Shown: positions 6,648-13,636, numbered from the stretch's first letter. The stretch: 15,208 bases of DNA from an uncultured Lachnospiraceae bacterium (GCA_900553305.1 USDI01000034.1:1-15208), one strand, 5' to 3'. Notes: generated from the letters alone by a model not told the origin. Numbers and translations: made by a program.

Positions 6648-8642
6648 ATGATAAGAAACTATATCTTTGGAGAACCGATTGAAACAGATGCTGTAGTAAG
6701 GGAGATTGAACCTTCTGCATGGAGTGATGGTGTTTTTCAGAAAAAGGAGGACGGTTTTCACTATTCTTTGAAAGCGGATGAAATCGTGTATGGACTTGGA
6801 GAAAATGTGCGTGGCACCAATAAGAGGGGCTGGCGTTACATCAGCAACTGTACCGATAACCCCAATCACTGCGAGAATACCAATTCCTTGTATGGGGCAC
6901 ACAACTTTATTATGGTGGGTGACGGAGTGCATGAAACGTATGGCTTGTTTGTGGACACGCCGGGCAAGGTGACCTTCGATATTGGTTACACTGACATCGA
7001 TGATCTCAGCATTTCCTTGGAAGAGGAGAACTATAAAATTTATCTGATCGAGGCAGCTTCCTACAGGGATGCAGTACAGGAGTTCCGTGAACTGATCGGA
7101 CGAAGCTATATTGCGCCCCGCTGGGCGTTTGGTTATGGACAAAGCCGATGGAGCTATGATACGGCAGATGAAGTGCGTGAGGTAGCAGCCGAATATAAAA
7201 AGCATAACATTCCTATCGACAGTATTTATCTCGACATTGATTATATGGAACAGTATAAGGACTTCACAATCAACCGGGACAGCTTCGCCGATTTCGAAGA
7301 GCTGGTTGAAGAGATGAAGAAGGAGAATATTCATCTCATTCCGATCATTGATGGCGGCGTGAAAAAGGAAGATGGCTATGATGTCTATGAAGAAGGGAAA
7401 GCGAATGGATACTTCTGTAAGGACGAAAACGGAGAAGATTTCATTATCGGGGTATGGCCCGGTAAATGCTGCTTCCCGGATATGCTTGATGACAAGGCAA
7501 GACAGTGGTTTGGTGATAAGTACCGGATTCTGATTGACAAAGGAATTGACGGCTTCTGGAACGATATGAATGAGCCGGCGATCTTTTATTCCGAAAAGCA
7601 TCTGAAAAAGGTCTTTGAGAAAATGGAAGACTACAAGAAGATGAACCTTGACGTGAATACCTTTTTCGAAATGACCGGAATGATTGGAAGCATCTGCAAT
7701 AACCCGGAGGATTATGCTTCGTTTTACCATAATTATAAAGGAAAGCGTTACCGTCACGATCAGGTACATAATCTGTTTGGCTATTATATGACAAGATCTG
7801 CCTCGGAGGCGTTCGAGCGTTACGTGCCGGAAAAGAGAATTCTGTTGTTTTCCAGAGCATCCTATATCGGCATGCACCGGTTCGGAGGAATCTGGCAGGG
7901 AGACAATGCTTCGTGGTGGTCCCATTTGAAAATGAATGTGAAGATGATGCCTTCTTTAAATATGTGTGGATTCCTGTATACGGGAGCGGATGTCGGTGGA
8001 TTTGGTGCAGATGCAACCGAAGATCTGGTATTACGATGGCTGGAATTTGCAGTGTTTACGCCGTTGCTCCGGAATCATTCGGCAAGAGGAACCAGGAGAC
8101 AGGAGGTATACCGTTTTTCCCATGTGGAGAAATTTGCGGATGTGATCGGTGTGCGGTATCAGATTCTTCCTTATATTTACAGTGAATATATGAAGGCGGC
8201 ACTGCGGAATACAATGATGTTCAATCCGCTGGCATTCCTTTATGGTGAGGATGCATTGGCAAGACAGGTGGAGGATCAGCTTTTCATCGGTGAAAATGTC
8301 ATGGTGGCACCGGTCTGCGAGCAAAATGTATCAGGAAGAGCTGTATATTTCCCGGAAAGAATGAAACAGCTCATTTTCAAAAATGGTATTGTGGAAGAAG
8401 CAAAAGTATACGAAAAAGGCTTTTCCTATGTGGAAATGCCAATGGGAACCGTGCATATTTTCTTAAGGGAAGGATACCTGTTCCCGGTGGCAAAAGGCGG
8501 AAAGTGTGTCGAAGATGTTGATTTTGAAGACTTGAAGCTGTATTCTTTTGGAGAAGAGATAAAACCGTACGAGTACTATCTGGATGATGGCGAAACGAAA
8601 GACTTCACGATCGAGTCCCATGTCCGTATGTTAAGCTGCTAA
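6648..8642 (+). CDS. GH31 family alpha-glucosidase, probably intracellular
   Basis: A 664-residue protein with no signal peptide. N-terminal beta-sandwich (to about 150), catalytic barrel from RWAFGYGQSRW (about 158), and C-terminal sandwich with YYLDDGET at 643-650. It follows the 663-residue alpha-glucosidase of Blautia obeum (as I recall it) almost throughout. The GH31 nucleophile is D306 in GFWNDMNEPAIF and the acid/base is D419 in GGIWQGDNASWW. W168 matches the Trp169 that in that enzyme favours alpha-1,6-linked substrates such as isomaltose over maltose, so an isomalto-oligosaccharide or similar alpha-glucoside preference is plausible. GH31 also contains alpha-xylosidases, alpha-galactosidases and others, so substrate is not certain. 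A weak ribosome site (AGGA, 6637-6640) precedes the ATG. The gene starts 83 bases after fucI, with a hairpin between, and is probably in the same operon. Confidence 0.9.
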   Translation: MIRNYIFGEPIETDAVVREIEPSAWSDGVFQKKEDGFHYSLKADEIVYGLGENVRGTNKRGWRYISNCTDNPNHCENTNSLYGAHNFIMVGDGVHETYGLFVDTPGKVTFDIGYTDIDDLSISLEEENYKIYLIEAASYRDAVQEFRELIGRSYIAPRWAFGYGQSRWSYDTADEVREVAAEYKKHNIPIDSIYLDIDYMEQYKDFTINRDSFADFEELVEEMKKENIHLIPIIDGGVKKEDGYDVYEEGKANGYFCKDENGEDFIIGVWPGKCCFPDMLDDKARQWFGDKYRILIDKGIDGFWNDMNEPAIFYSEKHLKKVFEKMEDYKKMNLDVNTFFEMTGMIGSICNNPEDYASFYHNYKGKRYRHDQVHNLFGYYMTRSASEAFERYVPEKRILLFSRASYIGMHRFGGIWQGDNASWWSHLKMNVKMMPSLNMCGFLYTGADVGGFGADATEDLVLRWLEFAVFTPLLRNHSARGTRRQEVYRFSHVEKFADVIGVRYQILPYIYSEYMKAALRNTMMFNPLAFLYGEDALARQVEDQLFIGENVMVAPVCEQNVSGRAVYFPERMKQLIFKNGIVEEAKVYEKGFSYVEMPMGTVHIFLREGYLFPVAKGGKCVEDVDFEDLKLYSFGEEIKPYEYYLDDGETKDFTIESHVRMLSC

Positions 8643-8691
8643 ACCACCGGAGGCTGGCAGCAGGTTTTGTCAGCGGAAGGGAGCTAACGTA

Positions 8692-9894
8692 ATGAGTGAA
8701 ACCATAGTGACTTTGAAAAAGGGCGAAGGACGGACACTGAAAGCCGGCGGCATGTGGGTTTTTGATAATGAAATTGAGAGTATTACCGGAAGATTTGAGA
8801 ACGGAAGTATCGTAACCGTACACGATTTTGACGGCTATCCGATGGGAAGAGGCTTCATCAATCAGAATTCCAGGATCCGCATCCGTCTGATGACGAGAAA
8901 TGTTCATCAGGAAATTGACCACGAATTTTTAAGAGAGCGCGTGAAGACCGCATGGGAATATCGGAAGAAAACTGTCGATACCGGAAGCTGCCGTGTGATT
9001 TTCGGTGAGGCAGACTTTTTACCGGGACTTGTGATTGACAAGTTTTCGGACGTACTGGTGGTAGAGTCACTGGCACTTGGAATTGACCGGTTTAAGCTGG
9101 AAATTGTCGATCTGCTGAAGGAGGAGCTTCGTAAGGACGGCATCGAGATCCGTGGTGTTTATGAACGGAGCGATGCGAAGGTACGGCTCAATGAAGGCAT
9201 GGAACGGATTAAGGGCTTTCTTTCAGAGGAGTTTGACACCAACGTACAGATCGAGGAAAATGGCGTGAAGTATCTTGTCGATGTAAAGGACGGACAGAAG
9301 ACCGGATTTTTCCTTGACCAGAAATACAATCGTCTGGCAATTCAGAAGCTGTGCAAAAATGCCAGAGTCCTTGACTGCTTTACCCATACCGGATCCTTTG
9401 CATTGAATGCGGCGGTTGCCGGGGCAAGAGAAGTTACCGGTGTGGATGCATCGGAGCTTGCCGTTATGCAGGCTTCGAAAAATGCAGAACTGAACGGTGT
9501 GCAGGACCGGGCGAAGTTCATCTGCCGTGATGTGTTCGAGCTTCTTCCCGAACTGGAAAAACAGGGTGAGAAATACGATGTAGTAATTCTGGATCCTCCC
9601 GCATTTACGAAGTCCAGAAATTCTGTGAAAAATGCCATCAAAGGATACCGTGAAATTAATCTGCGGGGCATGAAGCTTGTGAAAGATGGCGGTTTTCTTG
9701 CAACCTGTTCCTGTTCCCATTTCATGACCTATGAATTGTTCACGGAGACGATCGGACAGGCGGTCCGCAATGTGCATAAGCGTCTGCGTCAGGTGGAATT
9801 CCGTACCCAGGCTCCGGATCACCCGATTCTTTGGGCAGCGGATGAATCGTACTATTTGAAGTTCTATATTTTTCAGGTTGTTGATGAGAAGTAA
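8692..9894 (+). CDS. rlmI: 23S rRNA cytosine-C5 methyltransferase, RlmI type
   Basis: A 400-residue SAM-dependent methyltransferase of the RlmI/YccW family, which in E. coli makes m5C1962 in 23S rRNA. Residues 1 to about 75 form the PUA domain (LKKGEGRTLKAGGMWVFDNEI). A linking domain follows, then a Rossmann fold with motif I VLDCFTHTG (226-234), motif IV ILDPPAF (299-305) and the catalytic-cysteine motif TCSCSH (338-343), with C341 the likely nucleophile. Length is normal for the family. GGAAGGGAG ending at 8683 precedes the ATG at 8692. It begins 49 bases after the GH31 gene and may be its last co-transcribed neighbour by position only, since rRNA modification has no obvious tie to sugar use. 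No terminator is visible after the stop. Instead element-like sequence begins within about 25 bases, as if the native downstream region had been displaced. Confidence 0.92.
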   Translation: MSETIVTLKKGEGRTLKAGGMWVFDNEIESITGRFENGSIVTVHDFDGYPMGRGFINQNSRIRIRLMTRNVHQEIDHEFLRERVKTAWEYRKKTVDTGSCRVIFGEADFLPGLVIDKFSDVLVVESLALGIDRFKLEIVDLLKEELRKDGIEIRGVYERSDAKVRLNEGMERIKGFLSEEFDTNVQIEENGVKYLVDVKDGQKTGFFLDQKYNRLAIQKLCKNARVLDCFTHTGSFALNAAVAGAREVTGVDASELAVMQASKNAELNGVQDRAKFICRDVFELLPELEKQGEKYDVVILDPPAFTKSRNSVKNAIKGYREINLRGMKLVKDGGFLATCSCSHFMTYELFTETIGQAVRNVHKRLRQVEFRTQAPDHPILWAADESYYLKFYIFQVVDEK

Positions 9895-9916
9895 GAGACG
9901 GGAAGTGGCGGAAATG

Positions 9917-9931
9917 CTTGATTTATAAGGG
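9917..9931. other. Candidate att core at the edge of an integrated element
   Basis: CTTGATTTATAAGGG lies 23 bases after the rlmI stop. It has the short inverted form (CTT...AAG around an A/T centre) typical of tyrosine-integrase crossover sites, and four arm-like direct repeats follow about 70 bases later. This is where moderate-GC chromosomal genes give way to AT-rich accessory DNA. The exact core cannot be fixed without seeing the partner end or an empty site. Confidence 0.3.
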
Positions 9932-10002
9932 ATTAAAGGCATTTGATGTTTACAGAGAAAACCTCGTAAAGTATCGCAAAATATCACAAAATCGTGATTC
10001 AA

Positions 10003-10061
10003 AGTGGTAAGAAAAGTGGTAAGTCTGAGTGGTAAGCACCTGAAATGTGACGAGTGGTAAG
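10003..10061 (+). repeat. Four direct AGTGGTAAG repeats, arm-type integrase site candidate
   Basis: The 9-mer AGTGGTAAG occurs exactly at 10003-10011, 10015-10023, 10028-10036 and 10053-10061, with spacings of 12, 13 and 25 bases, so the third gap is about twice the first two. The sequence resembles the DR2 arm sites (AGTAGTAAA-like, as I recall) bound by the N-terminal domain of Tn916 integrase. Just upstream are the near-identical 10-mers TATCGCAAAA and TATCACAAAA (9972-9991) and a small palindrome AATCGTGATT (9990-9999). Together they look like the regulatory end of an integrative element. The window's own recombinase (11947-12918) lacks an obvious arm-binding domain, so these sites probably serve a different integrase. 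Confidence 0.55.
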
Positions 10062-10205
10062 CTTATGGGGAAAACGGTATGTTCTATCCTTTTCTTTTTC
10101 AAATAAGAGTTGATATTATTATGGTGGACAGAAAAACAACTTACAAAAAGTTACAAATATATACGGAATGACTACGGTATTGAGACTTTTTTTGAAAAGG
10201 AAGTT

Positions 10206-10221
10206 ATGATATTATTATCAT
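10206..10221. other. Short perfect palindrome in the gene-poor junction
   Basis: ATGATATTATTATCAT has 6-base arms around TTAT. It lies in the 600-base stretch between rlmI and the MFS gene, just before the terminator at 10238. It could be an operator or chance A/T symmetry. Apart from it, bases 10062-10237 contain only A/T-rich sequence and two TTACAAA-like copies (10141-10157), with no convincing gene. Confidence 0.2.
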
Positions 10222-10237
10222 GGAAGTAATGAACAGA

Positions 10238-10269
10238 GAGTGATCGAGATAATTCGGTTGCTCTTTTTT
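10238..10269 (+). terminator. Intrinsic terminator upstream of the MFS promoter
   Basis: Bases 10238-10247 pair with 10254-10263 over ten positions (three as G-T wobbles) around the loop GATAAT, followed by six T at 10264-10269. No gene clearly ends here, so it probably insulates the MFS promoter, which begins two bases later, or is what remains of a lost upstream gene. Confidence 0.6.
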
Positions 10270-10270
10270 A

Positions 10271-10298
10271 TTGTGAAGGGGGTTACATGTGCTATAAT
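10271..10298 (+). promoter_or_regulatory. Strong extended -10 promoter of the MFS gene
   Basis: TTGTGA (10271-10276), a 16-base spacer, then TGCTATAAT with the perfect -10 at 10293-10298 and the extended TG at 10290-10291. Transcription would start near 10305, giving a leader of about 190 bases before the MFS start codon. That is far longer than needed for a ribosome site and fits a regulated leader. Confidence 0.7.
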
Positions 10299-10367
10299 AA
10301 AACAAATTAACAAATCGGAAGTTTCTGTTATGTAATTTATTTTATTGAAAAGGAAAGAGTAGAAAAA

Positions 10368-10406
10368 ATGATACTTTGCATTGTAGTAGCTCCATGCAGA
10401 GTCTGA
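10368..10406 (+). CDS. Putative 12-residue leader peptide of the MFS gene
   Basis: An ATG at 10368 opens a frame for MILCIVVAPCRV ending at TGA 10404-10406. AAAGGA at 10349-10354 is a weak, somewhat distant ribosome site. The frame runs through the whole 5' arm of the hairpin at 10390-10421 and stops inside its loop. A ribosome translating or stalled on it would keep that arm unpaired, the arrangement seen in ribosome-mediated attenuators upstream of several antibiotic-resistance genes. The peptide itself was not recognised with certainty. It could be a chance frame, but position relative to promoter and hairpins argues for function. Confidence 0.45.
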   Translation: MILCIVVAPCRV

Positions 10407-10450
10407 GGAGACTGCATGGAGGAACAGCACTAGGCTGATATCCTCAGGCT
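10390..10450 (+). promoter_or_regulatory. Attenuator-like leader with competing RNA structures
   Basis: CTCCATGCAG (10390-10399) and CTGCATGGAG (10412-10421) form a perfect 10-base-pair hairpin with a 12-base loop. Ten bases starting in that loop (10400-10409, AGTCTGAGGA) can pair in full, with one wobble, with 10441-10450 (TCCTCAGGCT). The same downstream segment can instead pair with GAGGA (10419-10423) in the 3' arm of the first hairpin. Pairing 10400-10409 with 10441-10450 would be followed by TTGCTTCTGTTTT, a poor but U-rich tract. The segments could form a pseudoknot or switch between states. With the leader peptide ending in the loop, this fits transcriptional or translational attenuation of the MFS gene starting at 10496. 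Confidence 0.6.
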
Positions 10451-10495
10451 TTGCTTCTGTTTTGAGAAATAGTTGATAAGAAAAGGAGCAAAGAA

Positions 10496-11788
10496 ATGAA
10501 AAATATAAAGAAAAATGAATTATACCAGTTGAAAGATTTTTTGATTCTCTGGAGTACCCAGAGTGTATCTCAACTTGGTAGCAGTATCACAGCATTTGCA
10601 CTTACTTTATGGCTGTATGAGAAGACAGGTTCTTCATTAAGCACAGCAACACTTACTATATGCTCTTATGCACCATATGTGCTAATGAGCATATTTGCAG
10701 GAGCATTGACAGACAGATTTGATAAAAAGAAGACAATGCTTGTTTGTGATGTGCTTGCAGTGTTTTGTACCATAGTAGTATTTGGGTTATTTAGAACAAA
10801 TCGTTTAATGGTATGGCATTTGTATGCTTTAAATGCAATTTCCGGATTAATGAATACAGTACAGCAACCTGCATCAGAAGTTGCTATGACGCTTATCATT
10901 CCTGAAAAGTATTATCAGAAGACAAGTGGTCTTCGTTCTTTGTCAAGGTCGCTGATATCCATATTAAATCCTTTGATTGCTACAGCATTGTATTCTTTTA
11001 TAGGGCTTAATGGTGTTATAGCAGTAGATATCGGAAGCTTTATAGTTGCATTTGTTGCATTGCAGTTTTTTATTAGAATTCCAGAAAGCAAGAGTGAAAG
11101 AAAAGAAAGTGTACTTGTTCTTGCTAAAGAAGGAATTGGATTTTTGAAAGACAATCCAATGATTATGATGCTGATATTATTTATGGCAGGTGTTAATCTG
11201 GTGGCTTCCGCTTTTGATGCAACGTTACCGGGTTATGTGCTTCCGAATCCAAAAGGTGGTCAGACAGTTCTTGGAATTGTTACTTCTTGTTCCGGTGTAG
11301 CTATGATTATTGGGAGTCTGATTGTTTCTGTTTTACCTAAGCCAAAGGATAGGGTAAAAGTCGTTTATTTGACAATGTTATTTTCGTTGGGAACTGAAAA
11401 CTTTTTACTGGCATTTTCCAGAGAACCAGTATTATGGTGTATTGGACAGGTTATTGGATGGATTCTTGTGCCTGTTATGAGTACTAATTTAGATGTGATT
11501 CTTAGGAGCACCATTCCGGTGGAATTACAAGGACGTGTTTATGCGTGTCGCAATACTCTTCAGTATTTTACTATCCCGATTGGATTGTTTTTGGGAGGTT
11601 TTATGGTAGATAATGTATGCGAACCGCTTATGGTCGCATATGGTGAATTATCAATTTTAAAAACGCTTTTTGGTACGGGTAAAGGTTCAGGTGCTGCACT
11701 TATGATGTTTATACTTGGTTTAAGTGGAAGTTTAATCTGTATTATTACCGGTAAGAAATTGAAAAAATATCAATATGTAAAAAAATAA
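10496..11788 (+). CDS. MFS transporter, Mef/EntS-like drug-exporter type
   Basis: A 430-residue integral membrane protein with about 12 hydrophobic segments, in the MFS_3 branch that includes macrolide exporters (Mef) and enterobactin exporter EntS. MFS motif A is GALTDRFDKKK (residues 69-79, between helices 2 and 3), and the second-half signature ELQGRVYACRN is at 343-353. The N-terminus (LILWSTQSVSQLGSSITAFALTLWL cut to its core) is a typical first helix. AAAAGGAG (10481-10488) lies 7 bases before the ATG. The gene is much more A/T-rich than the carbohydrate cluster and carries an attenuator-like leader, both consistent with an acquired, inducible resistance or export function. The substrate cannot be deduced, and a secondary-metabolite or peptide exporter is also possible. 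A hairpin terminator follows the stop. Confidence 0.8.
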   Translation: MKNIKKNELYQLKDFLILWSTQSVSQLGSSITAFALTLWLYEKTGSSLSTATLTICSYAPYVLMSIFAGALTDRFDKKKTMLVCDVLAVFCTIVVFGLFRTNRLMVWHLYALNAISGLMNTVQQPASEVAMTLIIPEKYYQKTSGLRSLSRSLISILNPLIATALYSFIGLNGVIAVDIGSFIVAFVALQFFIRIPESKSERKESVLVLAKEGIGFLKDNPMIMMLILFMAGVNLVASAFDATLPGYVLPNPKGGQTVLGIVTSCSGVAMIIGSLIVSVLPKPKDRVKVVYLTMLFSLGTENFLLAFSREPVLWCIGQVIGWILVPVMSTNLDVILRSTIPVELQGRVYACRNTLQYFTIPIGLFLGGFMVDNVCEPLMVAYGELSILKTLFGTGKGSGAALMMFILGLSGSLICIITGKKLKKYQYVKK

Positions 11789-11797
11789 CTTTGTTTT

Positions 11798-11817
11798 GGG
11801 GCGATTTATTTCGCCCC
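11798..11817 (+). terminator. Terminator after the MFS gene
   Basis: GGGGCGA (11798-11804) and TCGCCCC (11811-11817) form a perfect 7-base-pair GC-rich stem with loop TTTATT, beginning 9 bases after the MFS stop. The U-tract is imperfect (TTATTCATCTT), so termination is probably incomplete and some read-through into the recombinase region is expected. Confidence 0.6.
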
Positions 11818-11894
11818 TTATTCATCTTGCAAGAATGAAATATCATAAAAATTCAACCTGATAACACTCTCGAAACTTTCAGTAATACGCTCTG

Positions 11895-11923
11895 TTGATG
11901 TGCTGATTTTTCTACGATATACT
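11895..11923 (+). promoter_or_regulatory. Promoter of the tyrosine recombinase gene
   Basis: TTGATG (11895-11900), a 17-base spacer and TATACT (11918-11923). The predicted start, near 11930, falls in the loop of the following hairpin, so a transcript from this promoter would lack the 5' arm that covers the ribosome site. Confidence 0.55.
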
Positions 11924-11938
11924 CCTTCAAAAAGGAGT
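11921..11938 (+). promoter_or_regulatory. Hairpin hiding the recombinase ribosome site
   Basis: ACTCCTT (11921-11927) and AAGGAGT (11932-11938) form a perfect 7-base-pair stem with loop CAAA. The 3' arm is the only ribosome-binding site (AAGGAG, 11932-11937) of the recombinase, whose ATG is at 11947. RNA arriving from upstream would fold and block translation. Confidence 0.65.
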
Positions 11939-11946
11939 GTGCTCTT

Positions 11947-12918
11947 ATGGGTAGAGAAATTTATGACATCATTAATGACATGGCAGAAGTATTAAATGCA
12001 TCGCAGATGCAGAAACTACAAGAGGTGTTGGTAAAACGGTTATCTGAAAATACTGTATCTGATTATTTGCAGACAACGAATATGGACTTTCTAGTTATGT
12101 TTTTAACTGCAAAGCATTTAGAAGGGTGTTCTGACAAAACAATACGCTATTATAGGTGTAATATTGAAAAGATGTTGGATACAATAAATATTCCTGTCAT
12201 AAAGATAACGACCGAGATGCTACGAAAATATCTTGTAGAGTATCAAACGATAAATAATTGTGGAAAGGTAACTATTGATAATATTCGTAGAAGTCTTTCC
12301 ACATTTTTTTCGTGGCTAGAGGAAGAGGATTATATTATAAAAAGCCCAATGAAAAGAATTCATAAGGTAAAGACTGCCGTTATTGTAAAAGATACCATTC
12401 CGGATGAGAAAATAGAAATTCTTAGAGATAATTGTAATAATCTGCGTGATAGGGCAATGATTGATTTTCTGCTTTCAACAGGAATTAGAGTAGGCGAATT
12501 GGTAAGGCTGAACATTGATGATATAGATTTCTCTGAGCGGGAATGCGTGGTTTATGGCAAAGGAGACAAAGAGAGGAAAGCATATTTTGATGCTAAGACC
12601 AAAATTCATTTGTTGAATTATATTGAATCAAGGACAGATAATAATATAGCGTTATTTGTGTCGTTAAACAAACCACACAGTAGACTTACTGAAAGCGGTG
12701 TGGAGTTACGATTACGAGAAATGGGGAAGAAGTTAGGTGTAGAAAAGGTACACCCACATAAGTTCAGAAGGACTATGGCCACCAGAGCAATTGAGAAAGG
12801 TATGCCGATTGAACAGGTACAGAAGATTCTTGGGCATGAGCAGATTGATACAACTCTCAGATATGCTATGGTTAATCAAAACAATGTGAAATTGTCTCAT
12901 AGAAAATATATATCATAA
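11947..12918 (+). CDS. XerC/D-like tyrosine recombinase (integrase)
   Basis: A 323-residue site-specific recombinase with all catalytic residues: R181 (STGIRVGEL), K205 (VYGKGDKER), H271 and R274 (HPHKFRRTMATR), H297 (LGHEQIDTTLRYA) and nucleophile Y306. Residues about 43-135 are the SAM-like core-binding domain; the first 40 residues are helical, and there is no obvious arm-binding domain of the Tn916/lambda kind. AAGGAG at 11932-11937 serves the ATG at 11947 but is locked in a hairpin. The gene is A/T-rich like its neighbours and sits alone between an MFS gene and a toxin-antitoxin remnant, with no excisionase beside it. It could move a small cassette, invert a nearby promoter or be a remnant of a larger element. 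I found no clear flanking crossover sites. Confidence 0.85.
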   Translation: MGREIYDIINDMAEVLNASQMQKLQEVLVKRLSENTVSDYLQTTNMDFLVMFLTAKHLEGCSDKTIRYYRCNIEKMLDTINIPVIKITTEMLRKYLVEYQTINNCGKVTIDNIRRSLSTFFSWLEEEDYIIKSPMKRIHKVKTAVIVKDTIPDEKIEILRDNCNNLRDRAMIDFLLSTGIRVGELVRLNIDDIDFSERECVVYGKGDKERKAYFDAKTKIHLLNYIESRTDNNIALFVSLNKPHSRLTESGVELRLREMGKKLGVEKVHPHKFRRTMATRAIEKGMPIEQVQKILGHEQIDTTLRYAMVNQNNVKLSHRKYIS

Positions 12919-12940
12919 AAGCGCGTGTAATGACAATGTA

Positions 12941-12969
12941 TTGACGCATAGTGAAAGAAGTGTTATGAT
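12941..12969 (+). promoter_or_regulatory. Promoter of the antitoxin-toxin pair
   Basis: TTGACG (12941-12946), a 17-base spacer and TATGAT (12964-12969) make a near-consensus promoter. TAATGAC and TATTGAC (12929-12945) are 12-spaced direct copies overlapping the -35, a possible binding site for antitoxin autorepression. The antitoxin ribosome site GGAGG follows at 12981-12985. Confidence 0.6.
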
Positions 12970-12993
12970 GTAGAAAAAGTGGAGGTATGTCTT

Positions 12994-13314
12994 ATGGATA
13001 CAAATTTGAATGTTGCTATTGCACCAAAGGATTCAACGTTTCAAGTAAGAATAAATTCAGAAATCAAAAGAGCGGTTGAGGATATTTATGCAAAAACCGG
13101 AATGACATTGACGGATGCATTTAATACCTTTATACAGCAATCTCTAAATGTTGAAGGTCTTCCTTTTATTGTTACCAAGAATAGCAAAGAAGCGTTGAGG
13201 GAACAGGCGGTTGCTATGCTGATGCTTGATTTGAAGCGAGCAGAGGAGCGAGCTGAAATTGAAGGTTGGATTGATGCAGATGATTTGGAACGGGAATTGG
13301 GGATAATTGATTGA
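12994..13314 (+). CDS. RelB/DinJ-family antitoxin
   Basis: A 106-residue protein. The ATG at 12994 follows GGAGG (12981-12985); an in-frame GTG at 12979 is upstream of that site. Residues 14-52 (FQVRINSEIKRAVEDIYAKT, then GMTLTDAFNTFIQQSL) are the ribbon-helix-helix DNA-binding and dimerisation part typical of RelB/DinJ antitoxins, and the acidic/basic helical tail from about 62 would wrap the toxin. By family it neutralises a RelE/YafQ-type mRNA interferase and represses its own promoter. Its stop overlaps the toxin start, the usual coupled layout. Because the toxin gene is broken, this is now probably an orphan antitoxin that may still repress its promoter or neutralise related toxins elsewhere. 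Confidence 0.85.
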   Translation: MDTNLNVAIAPKDSTFQVRINSEIKRAVEDIYAKTGMTLTDAFNTFIQQSLNVEGLPFIVTKNSKEALREQAVAMLMLDLKRAEERAEIEGWIDADDLERELGIID

Positions 13315-13636
13315 AAAAGATAAAATATACTCCTGATGCAGCGGATAAACTACGTGCATTAAAATCGGCAATATCCAGGGAATATGGCGAGGATAAAGCA
13401 AAGAAAATTATCAAAAGTATAACAGATATGAAGAAAAGGGTCCTGAGGTATCGAAAATGTTTGATGTGGTGTCAGATTATCGGTACATATTTGTGTCTAG
13501 AAATTATGTGTTTTATAGGATAGAAGATAAATACATTCGAATAATCAATCTTTATCATGAGAAAGAGGATTTTATGTGGCAGTTGTTTGGAATTGATACT
13601 ACACCTCAAGATACGATAGATTATTGGGATGAATAG
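13311..13636 (+). pseudogene. RelE/ParE-type toxin gene broken by an internal deletion
   Basis: Translation would start at TTG 13311, overlapping the antitoxin stop by four bases. The first frame reads a normal toxin N-terminus (MKKIKYTPDAADKLRALKSA, then SREYGEDKAKKIIKSITD) to about 13427, then becomes unrelated residues and stops at 13523. The -1 frame from 13427 carries the rest of the domain: YEEKGPEVSKMFDVVSDYRY, IFVSRNYVFYRIEDKYIRII, NLYHEKEDFMWQLFGIDTT, ending at TAG 13634-13636. Relatives have about 7-9 extra residues (a helix end, something like AIRDLQ) between 'KSITD' and 'YEEKGP', so the break is best explained by deletion of some 20-30 bases not divisible by three. The truncated 70-residue product lacks the strand sheet and active-site region, so the toxin should be inactive. 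Confidence 0.8.

Noticed and set aside
8643..8691. Hairpin-like GCTG/CAGC pairing between GH31 and rlmI
   Set aside because: Only four base pairs with no U-tract; likely chance.
9888..10010. Open frame after rlmI encoding KGLKAFDVYRENLVKYRKIS and ending at the first AGTGGTAAG repeat
   Set aside because: It has no ATG or ribosome site and is about 40 codons long. It may be a remnant of an interrupted gene, but I cannot support it as a gene.
10003..10061. CRISPR array
   Set aside because: The repeats are 9 bases with 3-16-base gaps, far too short for repeat-spacer units, and no cas genes are present.
13425..13445. Programmed -1 frameshift joining the two toxin halves
   Set aside because: The AAAAGGG run is not in the zero frame needed for an X-XXY-YYZ slip, and residues are missing at the join compared with the family, so deletion explains it better.
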